DNA of 64,000 nucleotides, from NCBI GenBank assembly GCA_019634895.1, contig JAHCAM010000003.1, positions 1 through 64,000 on the forward strand, written 5' to 3'. Position 1 is the stretch's first letter. Each line of letters begins with the position of its first letter. Origin of the DNA: Steroidobacteraceae bacterium. GTDB taxonomy: Bacteria; Pseudomonadota; Gammaproteobacteria; Steroidobacterales; Steroidobacteraceae. Below are positions 1 through 8,971 of the stretch, one piece after another. The notes below the pieces were generated by a model. The model had not been told where the DNA came from, ran no database searches, and saw nothing but the letters and a program-made list of their open reading frames with translations. Made by a program: the position numbers and the translations under genes.

Positions 1-424
1 GCTGGCCAAACAGCTGGGCTGCGACCTGGCGATCATCGACAAGCGCCGCGCCAATCCGAACGAATCCGAGGTCATGCACGTGATCGGCGACATCGACGGC
101 CGCAACTGCGTGATCATGGACGACATGATCGACACCGCCGGCACGCTGGTGGCCGCGGCCGACGTGCTGAAGCAGCGCGGCGCGAAGCGCGTGTTCGCCT
201 ACTGCACGCACCCGGTGTTCTCCGGCCCGGCGATCCGGCGCATCAGCGAATCGCAGATGGACGAGGTGGTGGTCGCCAACACCATTCCGCTGAACGACGA
301 AGCCCGGTCCTGCACGAAGATCCGTCAGCTGTCGGTGGCGTTCCTGTTTGCCGAAACCATCCGCCGCATCAGCGACGGCGAGTCGGTGACCTCGCTGTTC
401 GCGGAGCAGAACAACAACTTCTAG
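1..424 (+). CDS. prs: Ribose-phosphate pyrophosphokinase, C-terminal part (partial)
   Basis: The window opens inside this gene; the reading frame begins at base 2 and 140 residues remain up to the TAG at 422-424. The enzyme makes PRPP from ribose 5-phosphate and ATP in the cytoplasm, feeding nucleotide, His and Trp synthesis. The PRPP-binding loop is visible as DDMIDTAGT, coded near 117-143, and the preceding IDKRR and later VVANTIP segments are typical of bacterial Prs. A strong terminator follows, and rplY comes next, which is the usual gammaproteobacterial order. Only the 5' end is missing because of the window edge; nothing suggests a pseudogene. Confidence 0.97.
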   Translation, partial: LAKQLGCDLAIIDKRRANPNESEVMHVIGDIDGRNCVIMDDMIDTAGTLVAAADVLKQRGAKRVFAYCTHPVFSGPAIRRISESQMDEVVVANTIPLNDEARSCTKIRQLSVAFLFAETIRRISDGESVTSLFAEQNNNF

Positions 425-434
425 GTAGGACTGC

Positions 435-459
435 GGACTCCCGCACGGGAGTCCTTCTT
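435..459 (+). terminator. Rho-independent terminator of prs
   Basis: A perfect 8-bp stem, GGACTCCC/GGGAGTCC with a GCAC loop (435-454), is followed by TTCTT. It begins ten bases after the prs stop codon and separates prs from rplY. Confidence 0.85.
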
Positions 460-524
460 GGGTGGCGGGTTTCGGCCCGTCTTTTCAGGCGCCTGGTCGC
501 GGGCGCCCTTCATTGGAGCGAAAA

Positions 525-1172
525 ATGAAATTCGTCGCATTCGAGCGTACGCAGCAGGGGACCGGAGCGAGCCGCCGCCTGCGCGCCGCCAACAAGGTGC
601 CTGGCATCGTCTACGGTGCCGGCACGCCGGCCATGATCGAGCTGGATCACAACGCGCTGTTCCACGCGCTCAAGAAAGAGGCCTTCCATTCCTCGATCCT
701 CGAGATGGAACTGTCGGGCAACGTGCAGAAGGTGCTGCTGCGCGACTACCAGATGCATCCGTGGAAGCAGATCGTGCTGCATATCGACTTCCAGCGCATC
801 GACGAGACGACGCGCCTGCACAAGAAGGTGCCGCTGCACTTCGTCAACGAAGAGAACTCGGTCGCGGTCAAGACCGACAAGTGCCTGGTCAATCACGTGC
901 AGACCGAACTCGAGATCGAATGCCTGGCTTCGCAGCTGCCGGAGTTCATCACCATCGACTTGGGCGACCTGGTCAAGGGGCAGACCATCCATGCCAGCCA
1001 GCTGAAGCTGCCGGCCGGCATCAAGGTGGTGAAGCACGGCGGCATGGATCCGGTGATCGTCTCGGCCACCGCGCCGCGCGAGGAAGAGGACGCTGCGGCC
1101 GCCACGGCCGCCGTGGCGGCAGCGCCCGCGCCGGCCAAGGGCAAGAAGAGCGAGAAGCAGAACAAGAAGTAG
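525..1172 (+). CDS. rplY: 50S ribosomal protein L25 (long, Ctc/TL5 form)
   Basis: This 215-residue protein binds 5S rRNA in the large ribosomal subunit. The N-terminal half has the L25 core (GASRRLR, VPGIVYG) and the second half is the TL5/Ctc beta domain, so it is the long form rather than the roughly 95-residue E. coli form. The last 40 or so residues are a low-complexity Ala/Pro/Lys tail, which is common in this family. I chose the ATG at 525 because GGAG lies seven bases upstream and the protein then begins MKFVAFERT; an in-frame ATG at 462 would add a non-homologous 21-residue leader. Terminators flank the gene on both sides, so it is probably monocistronic. Confidence 0.96.
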   Translation: MKFVAFERTQQGTGASRRLRAANKVPGIVYGAGTPAMIELDHNALFHALKKEAFHSSILEMELSGNVQKVLLRDYQMHPWKQIVLHIDFQRIDETTRLHKKVPLHFVNEENSVAVKTDKCLVNHVQTELEIECLASQLPEFITIDLGDLVKGQTIHASQLKLPAGIKVVKHGGMDPVIVSATAPREEEDAAAATAAVAAAPAPAKGKKSEKQNKK

Positions 1173-1195
1173 GGTCTGCCAACGCCAGTGTCCGA

Positions 1196-1218
1196 GCCCC
1201 GCCGAGGCGGGGCTTTTT
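1196..1218 (+). terminator. Rho-independent terminator of rplY
   Basis: An 8-bp all-GC stem, GCCCCGCC/GGCGGGGC with a GA loop (1196-1213), runs directly into five T residues. It lies 23 bases after the rplY stop. Confidence 0.9.
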
Positions 1219-1289
1219 CATGCCCGAAGGGAAACCGCGCCCTAGAATCGGCCGGCCTTTCATCGTCCCCACAACGCCTTCGGACCGCA

Positions 1290-1874
1290 ATGATCCGCCT
1301 GCTGGTCGGCCTGGGAAACCCCGGCCCGGAATACGAGGCCACGCGCCACAACGCCGGCTTCTGGTTCGTGGACGAGCTGGCGGCGCGCCACGAGGCGCGC
1401 CTGAAGCCGGAGCGCCGTTACGGCGCCGATGCCGGCCGCACGACGATCGCGGGCGTGGCGCTGTGGCTGCTGAAGCCGATGGGCTACATGAACCGCAGCG
1501 GCCAGTCGGTGCGCGCGTTCTGCGACTACCTGCAGGTGCCGCCGGACCAGGTGCTGGTCGTGCATGACGAGCTCGACCTGCCCGCCGGCGCCGCGCGCCT
1601 CAAGTTCGGCGGCGGCGCGGGCGGCCACAACGGGCTCAAGGACGTCATCGCGCACCTCGGCGAGGACTTCTGGCGGCTGCGCATCGGCATCGGCCATCCC
1701 GGCCACCGCGACGAAGTCATCGGCTGGGTGCTCGAGCGCCCCACGGCGGTGGAGGAACGGCTGATGCGCGAGGCGGTCGAACTCGCGGTCGCGGAGTTCC
1801 CGCTGCTGCTGGGCGAAGGCGCCGAGCGGATGATGAACCGGCTGCACACGAAGCCGCCCGTGGCCGGCGGCTGA
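1290..1874 (+). CDS. pth: Peptidyl-tRNA hydrolase
   Basis: This 194-residue cytosolic enzyme cleaves the ester bond of peptidyl-tRNA dropped by ribosomes, recycling tRNA. The family residues sit at their E. coli positions: N10 in GLGNPGPEY, catalytic H20 in TRHNAG, N68 in GYMNRSG, D93 in VHDELDLP, and H113/N114 in GGHNGLKD. The start at 1290 places the family N-terminus [12 protein letters not shown] first; an upstream in-frame ATG would add 34 unrelated residues that overlap the rplY terminator. The stop TGA overlaps the ychF start by one base, so the two genes are coupled, as in many gammaproteobacteria. Confidence 0.97.
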   Translation: MIRLLVGLGNPGPEYEATRHNAGFWFVDELAARHEARLKPERRYGADAGRTTIAGVALWLLKPMGYMNRSGQSVRAFCDYLQVPPDQVLVVHDELDLPAGAARLKFGGGAGGHNGLKDVIAHLGEDFWRLRIGIGHPGHRDEVIGWVLERPTAVEERLMREAVELAVAEFPLLLGEGAERMMNRLHTKPPVAGG

Positions 1875-2965
1875 TGGGCATCCGCTGCGGCATCGTCGGG
1901 CTGCCGAACGTCGGCAAGTCCACGCTCTTCAACGCGCTGACGCGCGCGCGCATCGCCGCGGAGAATTACCCGTTCTGCACCATCGACCCGAATGTCGGCA
2001 TCGTGCCGGTGCCGGACCCTCGGCTCGCGGCGCTGGCTGCCATCGCGAAGCCGGAGAAGGTCGTGCCCACGACCGTCGAGTTCGTGGACATCGCCGGCCT
2101 GGTGGCCGGCGCCTCGCAGGGCGAGGGGCTCGGCAACCAGTTCCTGGCGCACATCCGCGAGGTGGATGCGATCGCGCACGTCGTGCGCTGTTTCGAGGAC
2201 CCGGACGTCGTGCACGTCGCCGGCAGGGTCGATCCGGCATCCGACGTCGCGACCATCAACACCGAGCTCGCGCTGGCCGACCTCGAAACCGTGGAACGCG
2301 CCCTGCAGCGCGCCGCCAAGGCGGCGAAGGCCATGGACAAGGACGCGATGCGCTGGCGCGAATCGCTCGAGCGCGTCCGCGCCGCGCTCGACGACGGCCG
2401 GCCGGCGCGCTCGCTGCCGCTCGACGCCTTCGAGCGCGAGCGGCTTCGCGAACTGTCGCTGCTGACGGCCAAGCCCGTCATGTACGTCGCCAACGTGGAG
2501 GAAGGCGGCTTCGAGGGCAACCCGCGCCTCGAGGCGCTGCGCGCCATCGCCGCCGCGGAGGGATCCGAGGCCGTGCCGGTCTGCGCCGCGATCGAGGCGG
2601 AGATCGCGGAGCTCGATGAGGCCGACCGCGCCGCCTTCCTGGCCGACCTCGGCCTCGTGGAGCCGGGGCTCGACCGCATCATCCGCGCGGGTTACCGGCT
2701 GCTCGGGCTGCTGACCTTCTTCACCGCCGGACCCAAGGAGGTCCGCGCCTGGACCGTGCGCGCAGGCGCCACTGCGCCGCAGGCGGCCGGCGTGATCCAC
2801 ACCGACTTCGAGCGCGGATTCATCCGCGCCGAGACCATCGCCTGGGACGATTACATCGCCTGCCGTGGCGAGGCCGGCGCGCGCGAGGCCGGGAAACTCC
2901 GGCTCGAGGGCAAGGACTACGTCGTGCGCGAAGGCGACGTCATGCACTTCCGCTTCAACGTCTGA
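1874..2965 (+). CDS. ychF: Ribosome-binding ATPase YchF
   Basis: This 363-residue Obg-family P-loop ATPase associates with ribosomes. The G1 loop GLPNVGKS lies at residues 9-16. The usual GTP-specificity NKxD is replaced by an N-x-x-E element (VANVEEG), the reason YchF prefers ATP. A central helical insertion is followed by a C-terminal TGS domain that ends in the typical MHFRFNV. Length matches the family exactly. The gene overlaps pth by one base. The next gene begins 30 bases later with no visible terminator, so read-through into the P-type ATPase gene is possible. Confidence 0.97.
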   Translation: MGIRCGIVGLPNVGKSTLFNALTRARIAAENYPFCTIDPNVGIVPVPDPRLAALAAIAKPEKVVPTTVEFVDIAGLVAGASQGEGLGNQFLAHIREVDAIAHVVRCFEDPDVVHVAGRVDPASDVATINTELALADLETVERALQRAAKAAKAMDKDAMRWRESLERVRAALDDGRPARSLPLDAFERERLRELSLLTAKPVMYVANVEEGGFEGNPRLEALRAIAAAEGSEAVPVCAAIEAEIAELDEADRAAFLADLGLVEPGLDRIIRAGYRLLGLLTFFTAGPKEVRAWTVRAGATAPQAAGVIHTDFERGFIRAETIAWDDYIACRGEAGAREAGKLRLEGKDYVVREGDVMHFRFNV

Positions 2966-2995
2966 GCGCCGCCCGGCAGCGCCCGCCGCACCGCC

Positions 2996-5464
2996 GTGAT
3001 TCACCCCGTTCCCGCCGACCGCATGGCCGAGATCGCCGCCGGCATCGCCGATGGCGCGCGCGGGCTGACGGCGGCCGAGGCCGCCGGGCGGCGCGCGCGG
3101 TTCGGCGCGAACGCGATCGTCGACGAGGCTCGCGGTCCGTGGCGGGAACTGGCGCGCGAGACGGCGCGCGATCCGATGATCTGGTTCCTGGTCGGCATCG
3201 GCATGCTGTACGCGCTGATCGGCGAAACGGACCAGGCGCTGGTCCTGGGCGGCGCCATCGTGCCGCTGATCGGCATGGACGCGTGGCTGCACCGCCGCAC
3301 GCGCATCTCGACGCAGGCGCTGCGCGGCAAGCTGGCGAGTCATGCCGAAGTGATCCGCGACGGCGTGGCGACGGTGATTCCCGCGACCGAACTGGTGCCG
3401 GGAGACCGGGTCCGGCTGCCGGCCGGCGTATCGATTCCGGCCGACGGCCTGATCGTGCGTGGTGAGGCGCTGCAGGCCGACGAATCGACGCTGACCGGCG
3501 AGTCCGTTCCGGCGCGCAAGGCGCCGCTGGCGGGCGCGCCCGACGCGGCGGTCGATGCCGTCCACTGGGGCTTTGCCGGCACGCGGCTGCTCACCGGCGA
3601 CGCACTCATGTGCGTGGTGGCCACGGGCGCGGACACGCTGTACGGCGAGATCGTCCGCAGCGCCCGCGCCAGCGGGCGCGGGCGGACCCCGCTGCAGCAG
3701 GCGATCGGCCGCCTGGTGCTGATCCTGGTGATTGCCGCCGCCGTGCTGTGCCTGGTACTCGGCGCCGTGCGGCTGTGGCAGGGATACGGCCCCGCGGACG
3801 CGCTGCTGAGCGCGGCGACGCTGGCGGTCGCGGCGCTCCCCGAGGAATTCCCGGTGGTCTTCACGTTCTTCCTCGGCGTCGGCGTGTACCGGCTGGCGCA
3901 GCGTCAGGCGCTGGTGCGCCGCGCGGTCGCGGTCGAGAACATCGGGCGCGTCTCCTGCCTGTGCATGGACAAGACGGGCACGCTGACGGAAGGCCGTCTG
4001 CAGTTCGCGCTTGCGGTGCCGGCGGACGGCGTTGGCGAACCGGCGTTGCTGCAGCTCGCGGCGCTGGCATCGCGCCGCGAGGGCCACGATCCGCTGGACG
4101 CCGCGATCCTGCGGGCGGTCCGGCCGGCGGGCCCGGCTGGCGCGCGCGTCGCCCTGTTTCCGTTCACCGAGGACCGTCGGCGGGAGACCGTGATCTGCCG
4201 CGGGCCCGCCGGAGACGGGCGCCTGCTGGCCGTCTGCAAGGGCGCTCCCGAGACGGTGCTGGCGCGATGCGGGCTGGATGCCGCGCAGGTGGCGCGATGG
4301 CGCGGGCGCGCGGACGAACTGGCTGCGACCCACCGGGTGATCGCCTGTGCCTCCCGCCATCTCGGGGCCGCCGAGTTCGACGGCGCCGAGCCGGACCGGG
4401 GGTTCAGCTTCGCGGGCCTGCTGGCATTCGAGGATCCGCTGCGCAAGGGCGCGGCGGATGCGGTCAGGCGCGCACACCGGGCGGGTGTCCGTCTCATCCT
4501 GGTCACGGGCGATCACCCGGCCTACGCACTGGCGATCGCGCGCGAGGCGGGCATCGGCGACCTGCAATCGGATGTCGTGCACGGCGAATCGCTCGAGCCG
4601 TCGATTGCGCAGCAGGGCGCCGGTTTCCTGTCCGGCCTCAAGGTCGTGGCCCGGGCGCTGCCGGCCCACAAGCTGCTGCTGGTCCAGGCGTTGCAGCGGG
4701 CGGGCGAGGTCGTGGCGGTCACCGGCGACGGCGTCAACGACGTGCCGGCGCTGAAGGCGGCGGACGTCGGCATCGCGATGGGCGAGAGCGCCACGCAGAG
4801 CGCGCGCGAAGCGGGCGCCATCGTGCTGCTGGACGACAACCTGCGGACCATCGTCAATGCGGTGGCGGAGGGCCGCCAGCTGTTCCGGAACCTCCGGCTG
4901 AGCTTCGCCTACCTGCTGATCGTGCACCTGCCGCTCGTGTCCACGGCCGCACTGATCCCGCTGCTTGGGTATCCGTTGCTGTACCTGCCGATCCACATCG
5001 TCTGGCTGGAACTGATCATCCACCCGACCGCGATGCTCGCGTTTCAGGCGCCGGCGGGAATGCGCCGTCATTCCGACGTGCCGCGGCGCCGCGCGCATTT
5101 CTTCAGCGCCAGGGACTGGACCGGGATCGCAGTCGCCGGGGTCCTGATGGCGGCGGCGCTGGTCGCCGGCTACCGGCATGCGCTCGCGTCCGGCGGCATC
5201 GAGCATGCGCGGGCGATGGCGCTGGTCGCCCTGATCGTGGCGTGGGTCGTGACGGCCGCGCTGCTGACCGGACTCGCGACCCGCGTCGCGCGCGTGATCA
5301 TGGCGCTGACGCTGCTGTCCGCACTGCTGTTCACGCAATGGCCGGCCGCCGCAGCGATGCTGGCCCTGCAGCCCTTGCACGCCGACGACTGGCTCTTCGC
5401 CGCGGTGGCCGGGCTGCTCGCGGCAGCTCCGGCCCTGCTGCTGCGGCCGCGCTCGTCTCCTTGA
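2996..5464 (+). CDS. P-type cation-transporting ATPase
   Basis: An 822-residue inner-membrane ion pump. Visible hallmarks in order are the actuator TGES near residue 166, a membrane PEEFP near 282, the phosphorylated Asp in DKTGTLTEG near 324, the hinge GDGVND near 577, and a C-terminal block of hydrophobic segments. The lack of N-terminal CxxC metal domains and of a CPC motif argues against a heavy-metal (P1B) pump. The cation-ATPase N-terminus and overall layout fit the P2/P3 group (Ca, Mg or similar). The substrate cannot be told from sequence alone, because the M4 motif PEEFP is neither the PEGLP of Ca pumps nor the PVALP of proton pumps. The start is a GTG at 2996; an ATG at 3023 is an alternative that loses nine residues. 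Confidence 0.85.
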   Translation: MIHPVPADRMAEIAAGIADGARGLTAAEAAGRRARFGANAIVDEARGPWRELARETARDPMIWFLVGIGMLYALIGETDQALVLGGAIVPLIGMDAWLHRRTRISTQALRGKLASHAEVIRDGVATVIPATELVPGDRVRLPAGVSIPADGLIVRGEALQADESTLTGESVPARKAPLAGAPDAAVDAVHWGFAGTRLLTGDALMCVVATGADTLYGEIVRSARASGRGRTPLQQAIGRLVLILVIAAAVLCLVLGAVRLWQGYGPADALLSAATLAVAALPEEFPVVFTFFLGVGVYRLAQRQALVRRAVAVENIGRVSCLCMDKTGTLTEGRLQFALAVPADGVGEPALLQLAALASRREGHDPLDAAILRAVRPAGPAGARVALFPFTEDRRRETVICRGPAGDGRLLAVCKGAPETVLARCGLDAAQVARWRGRADELAATHRVIACASRHLGAAEFDGAEPDRGFSFAGLLAFEDPLRKGAADAVRRAHRAGVRLILVTGDHPAYALAIAREAGIGDLQSDVVHGESLEPSIAQQGAGFLSGLKVVARALPAHKLLLVQALQRAGEVVAVTGDGVNDVPALKAADVGIAMGESATQSAREAGAIVLLDDNLRTIVNAVAEGRQLFRNLRLSFAYLLIVHLPLVSTAALIPLLGYPLLYLPIHIVWLELIIHPTAMLAFQAPAGMRRHSDVPRRRAHFFSARDWTGIAVAGVLMAAALVAGYRHALASGGIEHARAMALVALIVAWVVTAALLTGLATRVARVIMALTLLSALLFTQWPAAAAMLALQPLHADDWLFAAVAGLLAAAPALLLRPRSSP

Positions 5465-5521
5465 CAGGGCCGGGCACGGTCCCGACAATCCCGCCTCCCC
5501 GTGGGTACCTTCCCGCCGCGT

Positions 5522-5598
5522 GGCTAGGTAGCTCAGCTGGTTAGAGCACGGGATTCATAACCCCGGGGTCGAGAGTTCGATTCTCTCCCTAGCCACCA
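5522..5598 (+). tRNA. tRNA-Met (anticodon CAT), elongator type
   Basis: A full cloverleaf of 77 nt with an encoded CCA. The acceptor stem GGCTAGG/CCTAGCC is perfect, the D-arm has GCTC/GAGC, the anticodon loop is TTCATAA, and the T-arm is GAGAG-TTCGATT-CTCTC. The paired first acceptor base rules out the initiator tRNA, whose first pair is mismatched. The close match to elongator tRNA-Met of enterobacteria argues against the tRNA-Ile2 that also carries CAT, though that cannot be fully excluded. One pair in the anticodon stem (31-39) is A opposite C. Confidence 0.92.
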
Positions 5599-5646
5599 TT
5601 TATTCATGCCAGTGTCCGCCATGCCGGGATCCGCTGCGACCAGATG

Positions 5647-5665
5647 GCCCGTCCGCGCGACGGGC
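5647..5665 (+). other. Hairpin downstream of the tRNA
   Basis: A 7-bp stem, GCCCGTC/GACGGGC with a 5-nt loop, lies 48 bases after the tRNA. It has no T run, so it is not a standard terminator; it may still help end or process the tRNA transcript. Confidence 0.3.
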
Positions 5666-5728
5666 GCCGCCGCGCCGGACGCCGCAGTCCGATAACCTGA
5701 CCTGACAGTCCGCCCCGAGGAGACGCGA

Positions 5729-7564
5729 ATGCCCTTCGTCATGCCGAGAGTCCACGCCGCGATCGCGGTCCTGCTGGTTGCGCTCACGCTGGCCGCGCCG
5801 GAGGCGGCTGCGGCCGAGTCCGCGGCGCAGACCGAGGACCAGCGCCTGGCCGCGTTCTTCGACGAAGTGTGGAAGCGCAACGTCAAGGACAGCCCGATCC
5901 TGCAGGCCCAGCTCGGCATGAAAGGACCCGACTACGGCAAGTGGGGCGACTTCTCGAACGCCGAGGCGATCCGGCAGAACGGCCTCGCGCGCGAGGACCT
6001 GCGGCGGCTGCGGGCGGAGTTCGACGTCGCGAAGCTGTCGGAGCAGTCGCGCGTCAGCTACCGCATCTTCGAGTTCCTGCGCGAGCGGTCGCTGCGCAAC
6101 TTCGACTGGCGCTTCCACAACTACGCGTTCTCGACCATGCAGAACCCGATCACGCAAACGGTGACGTTCATGCAGAACGTGCATCGCGTCGACGACGTGT
6201 CCGATGCCGAGGCTTACATCTCGCGCCTGAACGGCATCGAAAGGGTGAGCCAGCAGTTCATCGACAACCTGGAACTGGCGGCCGCGCGCGGCGTGGTGCC
6301 GACGTCGTTCTCCTTCGATCCGGTGCTCGAGGACGCGGGCAACGTGCTGAAGGGCACGCCCTTCGACGGCAGCGGCAAGGACTCCGCGGTACTCGCGGAC
6401 TTCCGTGCCAAGGTCGGCAAGCTGCAGGTCGCAGATGACGAGAAGGAGCGGCTGATCGCCGCCGGCACGGCCGCGCTTTCCGGCCCGTTCCGCCGCGGCG
6501 TCGAGGCCGCGATTGCGCGCATCGACGGCCTGCGCGGCAAGTCGCCGGGCCCGCACGGCGTGTGGGCGCTGCCGGACGGCGCGGCCTTCTACCGCAACCA
6601 GATCGACTTCTGGACCAGCGACGCGACGCTGACGGCCGAGCAGGTCCACGAGACCGGGCTCGCGGAGGTCGCGCGCATCCGCGGCGAGATGGAGGCGATC
6701 ATGCGCAAGGTCGGCTTCAAGGGCGACCTGCCGGCCTTCTTCGAGCACCTGCGCAAGGATCCCGCGAACTTCTACCCGAACACCGACGAGGGCCGCCAGG
6801 CCTACCTCGACCAGTCGAAGGCCTACATCGACGCGATCTACGCCGACGTTGGCCAGTACTTCAACATCCTGCCGAAGGCCCCGCTCGAAGTGCGCCGGGT
6901 CGAGGCCTGGCGCGAAGCCACGGCGCCGATCGCCTTCTACAACCAGCCGGCGCCGGACGGCAGCCGTCCCGGCTATTACTACGTCAACCTCAAGGACATG
7001 ACGTCGAAGCAGAAACACGAGATGGAGACCATCGCCTACCACGAGGGCGCTCCCGGGCACCACTTCCAGATCGCGATCCAGCAGGAGCTGCAGGGCGTGC
7101 CGATGTTCCAGCGCTTCGCCTTCTTCGGGGCCTACATCGAGGGCTGGGGGCTCTATGCCGAGCGCCTGGCCAAGGAGCAGGGCCGCTTCACCGACCCGCT
7201 GCAGGACTTCGGCCGGCTGCAGAACGAGATGCTGCGCGCCGCGCGGCTGGTGGTGGACACCGGCGCGCACGCCAAGAAGTGGACGCGCGAGCAGATGATC
7301 GACTACATGCTCGCGAACAACCCGATGACGCCGGAGGACGCGACCAAGGAAGTCGAGCGCTACATCGACACGCCGGGCCAGGCGCTGTCCTACAAGATCG
7401 GCATGATGCGCATCCTCGAGCTGCGCGAGAAGGCGAAGGCGGCGCTCGGCGCGCGCTTCGACATCCGCGACTTCCACGACGCCGTGCTGAAGAACGGCGC
7501 CGTCGCGCTGCCCATCCTCGAGGACCTGGTGGACGACTACATCGCGGCCAAGCGGGCGGGCTGA
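5729..7564 (+). CDS. DUF885 family secreted protein, probable metallopeptidase
   Basis: A 611-residue protein with an N-terminal signal-peptide-like stretch (hydrophobic from about residue 8, Ala-rich site near 30), so probably periplasmic. The DUF885 domain fills the rest. Its hallmark HEGAPGHHFQ is at about residue 437, resembling the metal-binding helix of gluzincin peptidases, followed by a conserved EGWGLYAE some 40 residues on, where a third zinc ligand would be expected. The family is mostly uncharacterised; peptidase activity is a fold-based inference. A good Shine-Dalgarno (GAGGAGA at 5716-5722) precedes the ATG at 5729; ATG 5741 is a second option. It converges on the following aminotransferase with six bases between stops. 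Confidence 0.85.
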   Translation: MPFVMPRVHAAIAVLLVALTLAAPEAAAAESAAQTEDQRLAAFFDEVWKRNVKDSPILQAQLGMKGPDYGKWGDFSNAEAIRQNGLAREDLRRLRAEFDVAKLSEQSRVSYRIFEFLRERSLRNFDWRFHNYAFSTMQNPITQTVTFMQNVHRVDDVSDAEAYISRLNGIERVSQQFIDNLELAAARGVVPTSFSFDPVLEDAGNVLKGTPFDGSGKDSAVLADFRAKVGKLQVADDEKERLIAAGTAALSGPFRRGVEAAIARIDGLRGKSPGPHGVWALPDGAAFYRNQIDFWTSDATLTAEQVHETGLAEVARIRGEMEAIMRKVGFKGDLPAFFEHLRKDPANFYPNTDEGRQAYLDQSKAYIDAIYADVGQYFNILPKAPLEVRRVEAWREATAPIAFYNQPAPDGSRPGYYYVNLKDMTSKQKHEMETIAYHEGAPGHHFQIAIQQELQGVPMFQRFAFFGAYIEGWGLYAERLAKEQGRFTDPLQDFGRLQNEMLRAARLVVDTGAHAKKWTREQMIDYMLANNPMTPEDATKEVERYIDTPGQALSYKIGMMRILELREKAKAALGARFDIRDFHDAVLKNGAVALPILEDLVDDYIAAKRAG

Positions 7565-7570
7565 GGGCGG

Positions 7571-8890
7571 TCAGCCGGCGGGCCGGCGCATCCTCACCGT
7601 CGCGCCGGAATCCGCCAGCACGTCCGCGGCCGCCTGCGAGAGGATCGCCAGGCCCTCGTCCACCAGCGCATCCTCCGCGGTGATCGGCACCAGGATGCGC
7701 ACGACGTTGCCGTGGGTCCCGCAGGACAGCAGGATCAGGCCGAGTTCCCGCGCACGGGCCGTCAGGCGTTTCGTCAGTTCCGCGGCGGGCTTCGCCGGAT
7801 CGCCGTCCTCGCAGACCTCGAAGGCGATCATCGCGCCGAGCCCGCGCACGTCCGCGATGGCCGGGTGCCGCACGGCCAGCTCCTCGAGGCGCGCCCTGAG
7901 CTTCGCGCCCAGCGCGTCGGCACGGGCGAAGATTCCCTCGCTTTCGAACACGTCGAGCACCGCGAGCGCCGCTGCACAGGCCACCGGATTGCCGGCGTAG
8001 GTGCCGCCGAGTCCACCCGGGGGGCACGCGTCCATGACCTCGGCGCGGCCGACCACGGCGGAGAGCGGAAAACCGCCGGCCAGGGACTTCGCGAGCGTGG
8101 TGATGTCCGCCGCCAGCCCGTAGTGCTCCATCGCGAACATGCGCCCGGTGCGGCCGGCGCCGCACTGGATTTCGTCGGCGACCAGCAGGATCCCGTGCCG
8201 GTCGCAGGTCTCGCGCAGGCGCCGGACGAACTCGGGCGGCGCGGCGCAGAAGCCGCCCTCGCCCTGCACCGGCTCGAACACGATCGCGGCGACGCGCGCG
8301 GGCTCGACGTCGCTGCGGAAGACCGCGGCCAGTCCGTCGAGCGCATCCTCGACGCTCACGCCGTGCAGCGCGTTCGGAAACGGGGCGTGGAACACGTCGG
8401 CCGGGAACGGCCCGAAGCCCGCCTTGTACGGGTCCACCTTGCCGGTCAGCGCCAGTGCCAGCAGCGTGCGCCCGTGGAAGCCGCCGCCGAAGGCGATCAC
8501 CGCCGGGCGGCCGGTGGCAGCGCGCGCGATCTTGACCGCGTTCTCGACCGCTTCGGCGCCGGTCGTCATCAGCAGCGTCTTCTTCGCGCCAGGTCCCGGG
8601 GCAAGCGCATTCAGGCGCTCGCACAGGGCGACATAGGGCTCGTAGCCCGTGACCTGGAAACAGGCATGGGTCACGCGCTCGAGCTGCGCGCGCGCGGCCT
8701 CGATCACGCGCGGATGCCGATGCCCGGTGTTGAGCACGGCGATGCCGCCGGCAAAATCCACATAGCGGCGGCCCGCCACGTCCCAGAGCAGTGCGTTCTC
8801 GGCACGATCCACGAACACCGGGTGCGCCATCGAGACGCCGCGCGCGACTGCGGCCTGGCGCCGGGCAAGCAGGGATTCGTTGCCGTCCAC
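7571..8890 (-). CDS. gabT: 4-aminobutyrate aminotransferase-like class III transaminase
   Basis: A 439-residue PLP enzyme predicted to convert 4-aminobutyrate and 2-oxoglutarate to succinate semialdehyde and glutamate. Class III features are clear: GGIAVLNTGHRHPRV near residue 49, the cofactor-binding VADEIQCGAGRTGRMF, and the PLP lysine in LAKSLAGGFPLS. The pattern fits GabT/PuuE better than ornithine transaminases. The start is a GTG at 8888-8890 with GGAG six bases upstream. No GabD neighbour is present, but GABA would be the product of the puu pathway encoded at 44.9-51.3 kb, so it may complete that route. Confidence 0.85.
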   Translation of the reverse strand: MDGNESLLARRQAAVARGVSMAHPVFVDRAENALLWDVAGRRYVDFAGGIAVLNTGHRHPRVIEAARAQLERVTHACFQVTGYEPYVALCERLNALAPGPGAKKTLLMTTGAEAVENAVKIARAATGRPAVIAFGGGFHGRTLLALALTGKVDPYKAGFGPFPADVFHAPFPNALHGVSVEDALDGLAAVFRSDVEPARVAAIVFEPVQGEGGFCAAPPEFVRRLRETCDRHGILLVADEIQCGAGRTGRMFAMEHYGLAADITTLAKSLAGGFPLSAVVGRAEVMDACPPGGLGGTYAGNPVACAAALAVLDVFESEGIFARADALGAKLRARLEELAVRHPAIADVRGLGAMIAFEVCEDGDPAKPAAELTKRLTARARELGLILLSCGTHGNVVRILVPITAEDALVDEGLAILSQAAADVLADSGATVRMRRPAG

Positions 8891-8922
8891 GTCGGTCTCC
8901 TTAGGGATAACATCTTATTGTA
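8888..8922 (-). promoter_or_regulatory. Start region of the gabT-like gene (-10 and SD)
   Basis: Reading the minus strand, TACAAT (8917-8922) makes a good -10, and TAAGGAGAC gives a strong ribosome site six bases before the GTG. No convincing -35 is seen at the expected distance. Confidence 0.4.
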
Positions 8923-8971
8923 GCGGCGCCCGCGAGCGCCGAGCATGGCCGCAAGGCCGGGAGCCGAGCCC

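Noticed and set aside
1526-5488. A 1320-codon open frame on the minus strand, opposite pth, ychF and the P-type ATPase
   Set aside because: It is antisense to three well-defined genes and its product is a low-complexity Arg/Ala/Gln/Asp mix, as expected in high-G+C DNA where stop codons are rare.
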